NCBI GenBank assembly: GCA_934675465.1
Contig: CAKUQM010000043.1
Span: 1 to 12,583, forward strand
DNA: 12,583 bases
Reading direction: 5' to 3'
Source of the DNA: an uncultured Erysipelotrichaceae bacterium
GTDB lineage: Bacteria; Bacillota_I; Bacilli_A; Erysipelotrichales; Erysipelotrichaceae
In this document: positions 1 to 7,278 of the stretch, one piece after another
Layout: each line of letters opens with the position of its first letter
Numbering within the stretch: position 1 is the first letter of the stretch
The notes under the pieces: model-generated
Told to the model about the DNA's origin: nothing
The model's database searches: none
The model's input: only the letters and a program-made list of their open reading frames with translations
Position numbers and translations under genes: made by a program

Positions 1-1024
1 CAAATGGGATCAACATTACAAAGTTATATACAACTGGTAAACCAAATAGAACTGGTTCATTAATATTGAAAATACTAACAGGAGCAGCAACCTTAGCTAT
101 TTCTTTAACTTCATTTCTCTTAGAAAAGAATAACATACAAATCAATAATCCAAGAGTAGCACCAGACCCGCCTAATGTTGTATAGACATCTCTAAATGCA
201 AGATTACAAATATTTGTTGGAGTTAATCCTTGCGCAATTGCTTCAGCATTTTGAGTAAGAGCAATTGTTAATGGTGTATCAAAAACAGGGTTAGTAACGC
301 CAGCTGGATGAATACCAAAGAAGAATACTAAGTTTTGTAATAAAACATTTACAATCATACCAGGAAGTGTAGCTGTAATATTAACTAAAGGTGCTTGTAA
401 TGTTGTATTAATTAATTCAGCGATTTCTTTGCCAGACGCAAACTTAATGCCATAAGTAATAAATGTCACAATTAGAAGAGTAATAATAATTGCAAACATA
501 TTATTGAATGTTGAAACAATAGCACCAGGTACATTGCCACTTACTTTGATTTTTAACTTATCATTTTCAGCAACCTTTAAGAAGATAACAGAAGAAATAA
601 TACCAAACACCAATCCTTCAAACATACCGTTTGATCCTAACCAAGTTGTTGGAATAGCAGAATCAACAATTGGTGTTCCAATGATGAAACAGCTAAGAGC
701 AACCAAAGCAACGATAATAGGATTTTCATGCTTCTTAAACTTTGCGATATTGTAGCCAAGCAAAATTACTGTCATCATTGTCATCAAACCCATACTTGCA
801 GTTGTAGTTTGAGAGAACATTGTTTGAATTGTAGTAATTGTCTCAGCAGACAAAATATTTGTCATAAATTTTGAAGGCAATAAAATCCAGTCAACAAAGG
901 TTAACACTCCACCTAATACCAAGAATGGAATAATAGTGACAAAAGCATCTCTTATAGCGGAAACATAAGTATTTTGACTTACTTTTCCAGAGAATTGTTC
1001 AATCTTATCTAGAATATTTTTCAT
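1..1024 (-). CDS. PTS lactose/cellobiose-family IIC permease, second copy (3' end outside window)
   Basis: Integral membrane sugar-transport subunit of the lactose/cellobiose PTS family. The frame is open for 341 codons from ATG at 1024 to the left edge, so the C-terminus is missing because of the window and not because of a mutation. Visible features are a short amphipathic N-terminus, a first hydrophobic segment at about residues 27-49, further membrane segments, the motif GIHPAGVTNP (237-246) and NINEPVLFG (320-328). His239 and Glu323 are 84 residues apart, the same spacing as the two substrate-binding residues I recall for the ChbC-type IIC structure (His250/Glu334). It is a clear paralogue of the IIC at 7275-8585, sharing for example the AIRDAF and SGNVP motifs. 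The start has a strong upstream GGAAAGGGG and lies 13 nt after the DUF3284-like gene, so it belongs to the same operon. No IIA or IIB specific to it is in view; it may share those encoded upstream. Confidence 0.93.
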   Translation of the reverse strand, partial: MKNILDKIEQFSGKVSQNTYVSAIRDAFVTIIPFLVLGGVLTFVDWILLPSKFMTNILSAETITTIQTMFSQTTTASMGLMTMMTVILLGYNIAKFKKHENPIIVALVALSCFIIGTPIVDSAIPTTWLGSNGMFEGLVFGIISSVIFLKVAENDKLKIKVSGNVPGAIVSTFNNMFAIIITLLIVTFITYGIKFASGKEIAELINTTLQAPLVNITATLPGMIVNVLLQNLVFFFGIHPAGVTNPVFDTPLTIALTQNAEAIAQGLTPTNICNLAFRDVYTTLGGSGATLGLLICMLFFSKRNEVKEIAKVAAPVSIFNINEPVLFGLPVVYNFVMLIPF

Positions 1025-1037
1025 AATTTCCCCTTTC

Positions 1038-1469
1038 CTAAGATAGATTATTTTTGCGATATTTAATTATTTCGCATATTTGTTTAAGTCTTTTTTTAAC
1101 AGCTAGTTTTTTCAAAAATCCAAACGTAATTTCAGGAATTGAATTAGAAATTTCTCCACCTTCATTAATTACATTTTCAATATAATACACCTCATTGTTG
1201 TTGATTAAATATTCGATTGAATATGTTTTTCCATTTTCAACAATTGTCGTTGATTTGTAATGACTAGGATATTCACATTCATCAATGATTACTTTTGTTT
1301 GGTATTTTTTATCCTTTAGTTTTAAAGATTTTACATACGAGAATCCCTTCTCTACCTTAAAATCCTCATTATTTTTATGAGCATATTTCAATACTTCTTG
1401 TCTTACATTATCGACAATAAAATTAAAATATTCTTCTGGGCTAACATCAATTTTACATCTTACTTTCAT
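1038..1469 (-). CDS. DUF3284-like protein, PTS-operon associated
   Basis: Small soluble protein of 143 residues with no signal peptide or membrane segment. It opens with MKVRCKIDVSPEEYFNFIVD, followed by an alternating beta-rich middle (about 40-105) and a basic, helical C-terminus (about 115-140, KKLAVKKRLKQI). Length and layout resemble the DUF3284 family as I remember it: small proteins, probably with a START/SRPBCC-like ligand-binding fold, often encoded next to cellobiose-type PTS genes and GH1 enzymes in Firmicutes. The biochemical role of that family is not known to me. The gene starts 2 nt after SnoaL-B and ends 13 nt before the second IIC, so it is an operon member. The family assignment rests on memory of sequence style and on context. 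Confidence 0.75.
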   Translation of the reverse strand: MKVRCKIDVSPEEYFNFIVDNVRQEVLKYAHKNNEDFKVEKGFSYVKSLKLKDKKYQTKVIIDECEYPSHYKSTTIVENGKTYSIEYLINNNEVYYIENVINEGGEISNSIPEITFGFLKKLAVKKRLKQICEIIKYRKNNLS

Positions 1470-1471
1470 AA

Positions 1472-2422
1472 TTATTTTTTAACCAATATACCATTTGAAT
1501 CAACAGGTCTAATATTCTTAATCAATTCTGCCTGATCTAGAATCCATTCACCTGTTTCTTTCTTAGATAAGTTCATAATCAAATCCATTGTGAACCAATC
1601 GTTTCTATAATTAGTTTTATTAATAACTTTAGAGCCAATACGGTTTGGTTCTACTCTAGACATTTTAACAATAGCCTTGTTGCCATCAATATCAAACGAA
1701 GTAATGTGATAAGTGTGGTGTAAGAAAGATTCTTTTAAATGCAAGCTCTTAACAAAGCTTATCCAACTATCTCTTCCTTCTAATACTTGATTATGGAAAC
1801 CGTCGATAATTTTTAAATCTTTATTTGCTACTTTTCCAAAAGCATCATAATCTTCGTAATCAACAAACCATCCATAGACAAATAGCACTTCTCTAATTTT
1901 ATCTTCATCACTTCTATCGTCTTTTTCAAGTTCTATAATATTTACAACACCATCTTCTTTTGCTTGAATTAGCTTTGGAGTTACTCTAGGAACTGTATAA
2001 TCAATTAAGCTTTGTCCTTCTAACCAAATTGTATTTCCATCAATCCAAGCTAGTTCAAAAATGATTTGATTAATTTTGAAATTTGATTCCTCTAATCTCA
2101 TCTTAACAACCACAGTTGCACCATATTGTAAGAAGTTCATAAAATCATTAGAACCAAAATCACTATATTGTCTTAATAGATGGAAACTATACGCTGCTTC
2201 ACTTTTGTTTTCTCTACAAATCACATTTTCAAAATTTGTCTTAACACAATTTGAACCAACACCATCATATTTAAATAATCTTACAAAGTCATCGTAGCCT
2301 TTTCCACTACCAGTAAGAGAATTTTCAATTACCGCATCACTTGTAAAATCATCATCTAATTTTGAATAATCATTATAAGCTAAAGCATATTTTAATCTTT
2401 CAAACAAATTAGTTGAAATCAT
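1472..2422 (-). CDS. SnoaL-B: tandem NTF2/SnoaL-like two-domain protein
   Basis: Predicted cytoplasmic protein of 316 residues built from two NTF2/SnoaL-like alpha+beta units. The N-terminal unit is about residues 5-130: helix LFERLKYALAYNDYSKL, then LFKY, ending in the FELAWIDGNT strand at 122-131. The C-terminal unit is about 171-303 and starts SDEDKIREVLFVYGWFVD. It is a paralogue of the operon's first gene (8916-9890). Both share an SR-x-EP-x-R-x-GSK motif (255-265 here), a W-x-x-GNT motif after the first unit and a matching second-domain start. SnoaL-fold proteins include cyclases, dehydratases, isomerases and non-catalytic binders, so fold alone does not give the reaction. The Shine-Dalgarno GGAGAGG lies in the last codons of the GH1 gene, and the start is 2 nt after its stop. 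Operon context suggests a role in processing or binding the imported substrate or its aglycone; this is inference. Confidence 0.8.
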   Translation of the reverse strand: MISTNLFERLKYALAYNDYSKLDDDFTSDAVIENSLTGSGKGYDDFVRLFKYDGVGSNCVKTNFENVICRENKSEAAYSFHLLRQYSDFGSNDFMNFLQYGATVVVKMRLEESNFKINQIIFELAWIDGNTIWLEGQSLIDYTVPRVTPKLIQAKEDGVVNIIELEKDDRSDEDKIREVLFVYGWFVDYEDYDAFGKVANKDLKIIDGFHNQVLEGRDSWISFVKSLHLKESFLHHTYHITSFDIDGNKAIVKMSRVEPNRIGSKVINKTNYRNDWFTMDLIMNLSKKETGEWILDQAELIKNIRPVDSNGILVKK

Positions 2423-2424
2423 AA

Positions 2425-3846
2425 TTATCTTTCCTCTCCGTTACTTTTAATAACTCTACGATACCAATCAAATGACTTCTTCTTATATCTCTTGAAAGTA
2501 CCATTTCCATTGTTATCAACATCGACATAAATCATGCCATATCTCTTATCCATTTCACCTGTTGAAGCACTAACTAAATCAATGATTCCCCATGGTGTAT
2601 AACCTAAAACAGGAATTCCATCGACATTAATCGCCTCTTCCATTGCGACAATATGTTCTTTTAAATACTCAATACGAGCATCATCATTAATCATTTGACC
2701 ATCTTGCATTTTTTCATATTGACCAAAGCCATTTTCAACAATCATGATTGGCTTATGATAACGATCATACAATTTATTTAAACTAATTCTTAAACCCATC
2801 GGATCTATCATCCAACCCCAATCAGTCTTCTTTAAATATGGATTATTAGCAGTTTTTACAATACCGCCACCTGTGGAACCAATTTTATCTATATCGCTAG
2901 AATAAACAGACGACATGTAATAACTAATTGAAACATAATCTACTGTTCCTTGTTTTAAATCTGAAAAATCACTTTCTTCAACATTCAATTTAATATTATT
3001 GTCACTTAGAAATTTAATTTTAAAGTAAGGATATTCTCCCAAAGCCATTACATCTCCAAAGTAATAATCCTCTTGCTCACGTTTCATGGAAGCGAAAACA
3101 TCTTTTGGATTACAAGTCTCGGGATAATTAGGAATAAATCCTAGCATATCACCAAACAAGAAATCTTTGTTGATTTTTCTTCCTTCAATAATAGCTCTAG
3201 CACTAGCAACCATCATATTATGAGCAGCTTGATTAGCCACCCACTCACTAGTTTCGCCATCTTCAACCTTAACACCACCTGCAAGCCACATGCCCATGGA
3301 TGTATCTGCTTTACAATGGTTGATTTCATTAAAAGTAATCCAGTATTTTACTTTATCTTTATATCTTTCAAATACAGTTTTACAGTATCTTACAAAGAAA
3401 TCAATTAATTTTCTATTTTTCCAACCACCATATTTAGTTACCAAAGTATATGGGATTTCAAAATGAGACAGAGTGATAATAGGTTCAATGCCATTCTTAC
3501 GTAATTCATCAAACATAGAATCATAGAATGCTAAACCCTTTTCATTTGGAACTTCTTCATCACCACAAGGATAAATTCTTGTCCAAGCAATACTTGTTCT
3601 AAATGCTTTCAAACCCATTTCCTTGAACTTTTTAATATCTTCTTTGTAATGATGATAGAAATCAATTCCTACATGATTAGGATAGTATTCGCCATCTTCT
3701 ACAGTTGGAGTAATTCTTCGAGCTACTTTTTTATCACCACCTGTAAAAACATCCATGATGCTTAGGCCCTTGCCATCAACATCCCATGCACCTTCACATT
3801 GGTTAGCTGCTACTGCACCACCCCATAAAAATTCTTTTGGAAACAT
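2425..3846 (-). CDS. GH1 6-phospho-beta-glucosidase
   Basis: Cytoplasmic glycoside hydrolase family 1 enzyme, expected to split 6-phospho-beta-glucosides delivered by the PTS into glucose-6-phosphate and an aglycone or sugar. The protein is 473 residues counted from ATG at 3846, full length for the family. It opens with MFPKEFLWGGAVAANQCEG, the usual GH1 N-terminus. The acid/base Glu174 lies in TFNEIN and the nucleophile Glu371 in IVENGFG. The phosphate-recognition signature SASTGEMDKRYG supplies Ser428, Lys434 and Tyr436, the S-x5-K-x-Y spacing of phospho-glucosidases. An in-frame GTG at 3852 would add two residues, but it overlaps the AGAGG ribosome site (3852-3856), whereas the ATG sits 5 nt downstream of it. 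The gene follows the ene-reductase by 8 nt and precedes SnoaL-B by 2 nt. The aglycone specificity cannot be read from sequence. Confidence 0.95.
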   Translation of the reverse strand: MFPKEFLWGGAVAANQCEGAWDVDGKGLSIMDVFTGGDKKVARRITPTVEDGEYYPNHVGIDFYHHYKEDIKKFKEMGLKAFRTSIAWTRIYPCGDEEVPNEKGLAFYDSMFDELRKNGIEPIITLSHFEIPYTLVTKYGGWKNRKLIDFFVRYCKTVFERYKDKVKYWITFNEINHCKADTSMGMWLAGGVKVEDGETSEWVANQAAHNMMVASARAIIEGRKINKDFLFGDMLGFIPNYPETCNPKDVFASMKREQEDYYFGDVMALGEYPYFKIKFLSDNNIKLNVEESDFSDLKQGTVDYVSISYYMSSVYSSDIDKIGSTGGGIVKTANNPYLKKTDWGWMIDPMGLRISLNKLYDRYHKPIMIVENGFGQYEKMQDGQMINDDARIEYLKEHIVAMEEAINVDGIPVLGYTPWGIIDLVSASTGEMDKRYGMIYVDVDNNGNGTFKRYKKKSFDWYRRVIKSNGEER

Positions 3847-3851
3847 ATACA

Positions 3852-3856
3852 CCTCT
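3852..3856 (-). promoter_or_regulatory. Ribosome binding site fixing the GH1 start
   Basis: AGAGG on the minus strand, overlapping the TAG stop of the ene-reductase gene. It is 5 nt from ATG at 3846, but it overlaps the upstream in-frame GTG (3850-3852). This favours the ATG as the true GH1 start. Confidence 0.7.
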
Positions 3857-5762
3857 ATATTTCTAATGCTGTTTTAGCTGCTTCAAAAATTGCATGCTTT
3901 GCATCTCTAACTTTATTAGCATCACCAACAACATAAACTTTATTTGTTAATTCTTCAGTATTAATACTTAAGTAAGGCTTTGAACCAAAGGCAACAACCA
4001 CTACATCATAACCGTTTAATACATTACCATCAGCTGTAACAATTCCATCTTTTAAAATTTCGGCAACCTTAGTTTCAGGAATCAGCTTTGTTCCCTTTTC
4101 CTTAAATTGAGTAAACATATCTTTCTTAACATGTTTATTTAAACCAGGCGCAAATTCCTTAATCATATCCACAATAGTACATGAATTGTTGTATTCGTTT
4201 AAGAATTCAGCACACTCGCAACCTACAATACCACCACCAAGAATTAATACCTTTTTATCACCAACTACTGTTTTACCAGCAAAGATATCATTGGCTTTTA
4301 CGCTGTATTCAATTCCGTTGATTCTAGGAATAATTGGAGTTGCACCAGTGCTAACTACTACTGCATCATACTTATTATTTAGATCATCAATAGATACTTC
4401 AGTATTTAGATGGAAATTTACACCTGCATTAAGACCAATATGATATAAAGTATCAACTGTTTTACCAAAATCTTGTTTCTCACTTGCTACACAAGCGTAG
4501 TTATATTGGCCACCTAGTTTAGAACTCTTTTCGAACAAGTCTACATGATGTCCTTTTTTAGCTAGAATCCAAGCTGCTTCAAGCCCAGCAACACCGCCAC
4601 CAATAACCGCAATAATCTTTTTAACAGTTGCTTCTTCAATACGCCAATGTGGTTTGCCAGAGAAAGGATTAATCATACAAGACATACCTTTATCACTTTC
4701 ATCTAACGGCTTACCATAGTAACATCTTTGCATACAGCCGGTGCAATGATAAATTTCTTCTGTTTTACCTTCTCTTACTTTCTTAGGGAATTCATAATCA
4801 CATACAGACTGTCTACCTAATGCGATTAAATCAGCTTTACCTGATTCAATTATTTCTAACGCTAAGTCAGGATCATTGATTCTACCTACTGTAATTACCG
4901 GAATATTTACTGCTTGTTTAACTTTATATGCGTTTTCAACATTAAATCCTGGACGGTTATAATGTGTTGGTACAATCATGCCACCTGCTGGTGTTCCTGC
5001 TGATACACTTATTGAATCGGCGCCTGCTTCTTCAAATAACTTAGCATATACAACTACATCATTAATATGCATACAGTTTGGAATATATTCTTCAGTAGAT
5101 ATACGAACTTGCACTGGATAATAACTGCCACATTTTTCTTTAATGCCCTTAATAATATCTATCACAAAACGTGCTCTATTTTCATAAGAACCGCCGTATT
5201 CATCACTTCTACGATTATAGGCAACAGATAAGAATTGTTCGCCTAAGTAACCATGAGCACAGTGTACTTCAACCATATCAAAGCCTACTCTCTTTGCCCT
5301 ATCAGCTGCTTCAATATACTTTCCTTTTAAGTACTCAATTTCATCAACAGTCATTTCATGAGCTTCTTGTTTATACTTTAATGATGGAAGTCCTGATACT
5401 GACCATGGTTTCATTCCTACGCAACTTGTATCTGTTTCTACTCCAGCATGATGTAGTTGTGCAGCACATAAGCCGCCACCTTCATGAATGGCATCAACAA
5501 CCATTTTTAGACTATCAAGATATTCGTCGCTTTCAATAGAAGGCTCATTACCAGAAGCATACCCCGTTTTATCTACAGCTAAGAATTCTGGAATAATTAA
5601 GCCAAATTCCCCCTTAGCTCTTTGACCATAATAGAACTTTGATAATTCGGTGAACTTATGATCACTGCCAGCACTACTAGAGTGCATGGCAGGCATCACA
5701 AATCTGTTTTTAATTGTTAAGCTTCCAATTTTAATTGGCTTTAATAAACTTTCGTATTTCAT
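3855..5762 (-). CDS. OYE-type ene-reductase, FMN/4Fe-4S/FAD (BaiCD / daidzein reductase / 2,4-dienoyl-CoA reductase-like)
   Basis: Cytoplasmic NADH:flavin oxidoreductase of 635 residues, the usual size for this fused class. Residues 1-330 are an old-yellow-enzyme TIM barrel (FMN). Cys340, Cys343, Cys347 and Cys362 fit the 4Fe-4S cluster pattern. A Rossmann FAD site starts at VIGGGVAGLEAA (387-398), a second nucleotide site at LILGGGIVGCECAEF (506-520), and VVGD is at 611-614. The active-site segment VEVHCAHGYL gives His167, His170 and Tyr172. This matches the OYE/PETN-reductase pair that hydrogen-bonds a substrate carbonyl plus the proton-donor Tyr. E. coli FadH lacks that His pair, and I see no equivalent of its His252 in the Gly-rich stretch at 255-262. 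Reduction of an activated C=C next to a carbonyl, in an aglycone or related enone, is therefore more likely than fatty-acid dienoyl-CoA reduction. The start overlaps the dehydrogenase stop as ATGA. Exact substrate unknown. Confidence 0.92.
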   Translation of the reverse strand: MKYESLLKPIKIGSLTIKNRFVMPAMHSSSAGSDHKFTELSKFYYGQRAKGEFGLIIPEFLAVDKTGYASGNEPSIESDEYLDSLKMVVDAIHEGGGLCAAQLHHAGVETDTSCVGMKPWSVSGLPSLKYKQEAHEMTVDEIEYLKGKYIEAADRAKRVGFDMVEVHCAHGYLGEQFLSVAYNRRSDEYGGSYENRARFVIDIIKGIKEKCGSYYPVQVRISTEEYIPNCMHINDVVVYAKLFEEAGADSISVSAGTPAGGMIVPTHYNRPGFNVENAYKVKQAVNIPVITVGRINDPDLALEIIESGKADLIALGRQSVCDYEFPKKVREGKTEEIYHCTGCMQRCYYGKPLDESDKGMSCMINPFSGKPHWRIEEATVKKIIAVIGGGVAGLEAAWILAKKGHHVDLFEKSSKLGGQYNYACVASEKQDFGKTVDTLYHIGLNAGVNFHLNTEVSIDDLNNKYDAVVVSTGATPIIPRINGIEYSVKANDIFAGKTVVGDKKVLILGGGIVGCECAEFLNEYNNSCTIVDMIKEFAPGLNKHVKKDMFTQFKEKGTKLIPETKVAEILKDGIVTADGNVLNGYDVVVVAFGSKPYLSINTEELTNKVYVVGDANKVRDAKHAIFEAAKTALEI

Positions 5763-6955
5763 AGTTTTTCCTCAAGACAATTTGTGCATACTTCAATAAT
5801 TGCATCTTCGTTTTCCATGCGGCCATTAGCTGTACAACAACTATTTCCAGCACATTCTTTAGCGAACGCCTTAATTTCAGATACATCCTTGATATATTCA
5901 CTTAGTTTGTGGAAACTTAACTTTTCTAATAATTCCTTTAAAGCAACAGGAGCTAATTTAGCAGCTTCTACTGTACTTAGTCCAGTTGTATCTTTGCCTA
6001 AAGCCTTAGCTAAAGTAGCAAATCTTTCTGGACAGTATTTTACATTGTAGTTCATAGCATATGGCAAAGGAATGCCAACAGAAATACCATGATATACACC
6101 ATAATACTTAGCAAGCATAGAACCGATAGCGTGGCATTCGCCTGCTCCAATATTTAGAGCAACACCAGCCATCAATGCACCCCATTGCATCTTTAAACGA
6201 GCATCAAGGTTTGTTGGTTCGTTATATGCTTGTACTACATTTTGAGCAATCATTTCAATTGCTCTTAAAGCAACTGCATCTGAAATCTCACAAGAGTTTT
6301 CAATTGTTGTTTTAAATGTATAAGCTTCAATCGCATGGCAGATTGCATCCATTCCTGTATATGCTGTTTCTTCTTTTGGTAAAGTAACTAGGAAGTTTGT
6401 ATCAAGAATAGCATAGTCACTTAATAAAGCAGGATTTGAAAGAGTTGTCTTTCTATGGTCTACTTTCTTTGTAATTACTGCAGCCTTACTTACTTCACTA
6501 CCAGTTCCAGATGTTGTAGCACAAGCGATATAAGGAACTTCTCTGCCGTGGAAATCTTTAGCATTTGGATCTTTGATTGCTTTAGCATGATTTGAATAGT
6601 CAAGAATTACACCATCATGAGTAACCATGATTGCCACACACTTAGCGCAATCCATACTAGAACCACCGCCAAGTCCAATTACACAGTCACAATCATTTTC
6701 TTTGAATACTTTTAAACCATCTTCAACCATATAATCATATGGATCAGGATTAACACCATGATAAATTGCATAATCATCAACAAGTTTAGTTACTGGTTCA
6801 ACAATATTTGAATAGAAGTTTGCATAAATATTTTCATCAGTTACAATTAAAGGTTTTTTAACTTTTAATTCTTTTAATGCTTTAGATAATTCCTCAACAG
6901 CACCAGGTCCAACTGAGATTTTTGTATTCATTAAATAGTAATTTATATAGCTCAT
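5759..6955 (-). CDS. Iron-type (group III) alcohol dehydrogenase
   Basis: Cytoplasmic NAD(P)-dependent dehydrogenase of 398 residues, the normal family length. The N-terminal nucleotide domain carries VTDENIY (Asp40, at the position that favours NAD(H) in FucO-like enzymes), GGGSSMD (96-102) and TTSGTGSEVS (147-156). Metal ligands by family position are Asp203 and His207 (GMDAICHAIEAY), His275 and His289 (CHAIGSMLAKYYGVYHG); the 14-residue spacing of the last two fits FucO. The second His usually seen four residues after the third ligand is Ser279. The C-terminus has a Cys cluster (CAGNSCC, later CTNC). It probably interconverts an aldehyde or ketone and an alcohol. It sits between IIB (TAATG overlap) and the ene-reductase (ATGA overlap), so it is presumably made in step with both. 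Substrate unknown. Confidence 0.94.
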   Translation of the reverse strand: MSYINYYLMNTKISVGPGAVEELSKALKELKVKKPLIVTDENIYANFYSNIVEPVTKLVDDYAIYHGVNPDPYDYMVEDGLKVFKENDCDCVIGLGGGSSMDCAKCVAIMVTHDGVILDYSNHAKAIKDPNAKDFHGREVPYIACATTSGTGSEVSKAAVITKKVDHRKTTLSNPALLSDYAILDTNFLVTLPKEETAYTGMDAICHAIEAYTFKTTIENSCEISDAVALRAIEMIAQNVVQAYNEPTNLDARLKMQWGALMAGVALNIGAGECHAIGSMLAKYYGVYHGISVGIPLPYAMNYNVKYCPERFATLAKALGKDTTGLSTVEAAKLAPVALKELLEKLSFHKLSEYIKDVSEIKAFAKECAGNSCCTANGRMENEDAIIEVCTNCLEEKL

Positions 6956-7278
6956 TATTTATTCTTGGCCTCCTTGATATCCTTAATTATTTGTTTTAAA
7001 ACAACATCAGCTCTTTGTTTACCAAAATCATCTGAGTCAACTAAATCTACAGGAACTTTACCATTTACTCTTTTTCTAATTTCGGTTTCGATATAAGCTG
7101 CCTGTGGTCCAATCAACAATAATGCAATTTCATTATTTTCAAGTTCTGTTTCTATGTCACCTTCGCCTTTAGCGTATACTTCTACAGGAATGTTGTTATC
7201 CTTAGCTAATTTGTTAATCTTATTAGTAAAGAAAGAAGTTGACATTCCAAATGTACATATCATTAATACTTTTTTCAT
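6955..7278 (-). CDS. PTS lactose/cellobiose-family IIB subunit
   Basis: Soluble phosphocarrier of 107 residues that passes phosphate from IIA to the incoming sugar. The N-terminal strand and P-loop read MKKVLMICTFGMSTSFF; Cys8 is the expected phosphorylation site, followed by the family GMSTS stretch. LLLIGPQAAY (about 54-63) and VDLVDSDDFG (about 77-86) are typical IIB core and C-terminal motifs. The length matches CelB/ChbB-type proteins. The ATG overlaps the stop of the IIC gene as ATGA and its stop overlaps the dehydrogenase start as TAATG, so translation is probably coupled on both sides. It is the only IIB in view and may serve both permeases. Confidence 0.94.
   Translation of the reverse strand: MKKVLMICTFGMSTSFFTNKINKLAKDNNIPVEVYAKGEGDIETELENNEIALLLIGPQAAYIETEIRKRVNGKVPVDLVDSDDFGKQRADVVLKQIIKDIKEAKNK

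Noticed and set aside
1..1024. Broken or pseudogene permease at the left edge.
   Set aside because: The frame is uninterrupted for 341 codons with all expected motifs; it ends only because the window ends.
5171..5539. A 122-codon plus-strand open frame within the ene-reductase gene.
   Set aside because: It is antisense to conserved active-site coding sequence; the translation is rich in His, Leu and Gln, as expected from a shadow frame.
3855..5762. Naming the ene-reductase as 2,4-dienoyl-CoA reductase (fadH).
   Set aside because: Domain order fits, but the active-site HxxHxY pattern and the lack of a visible FadH His252 equivalent, together with the operon context, point to a different substrate.
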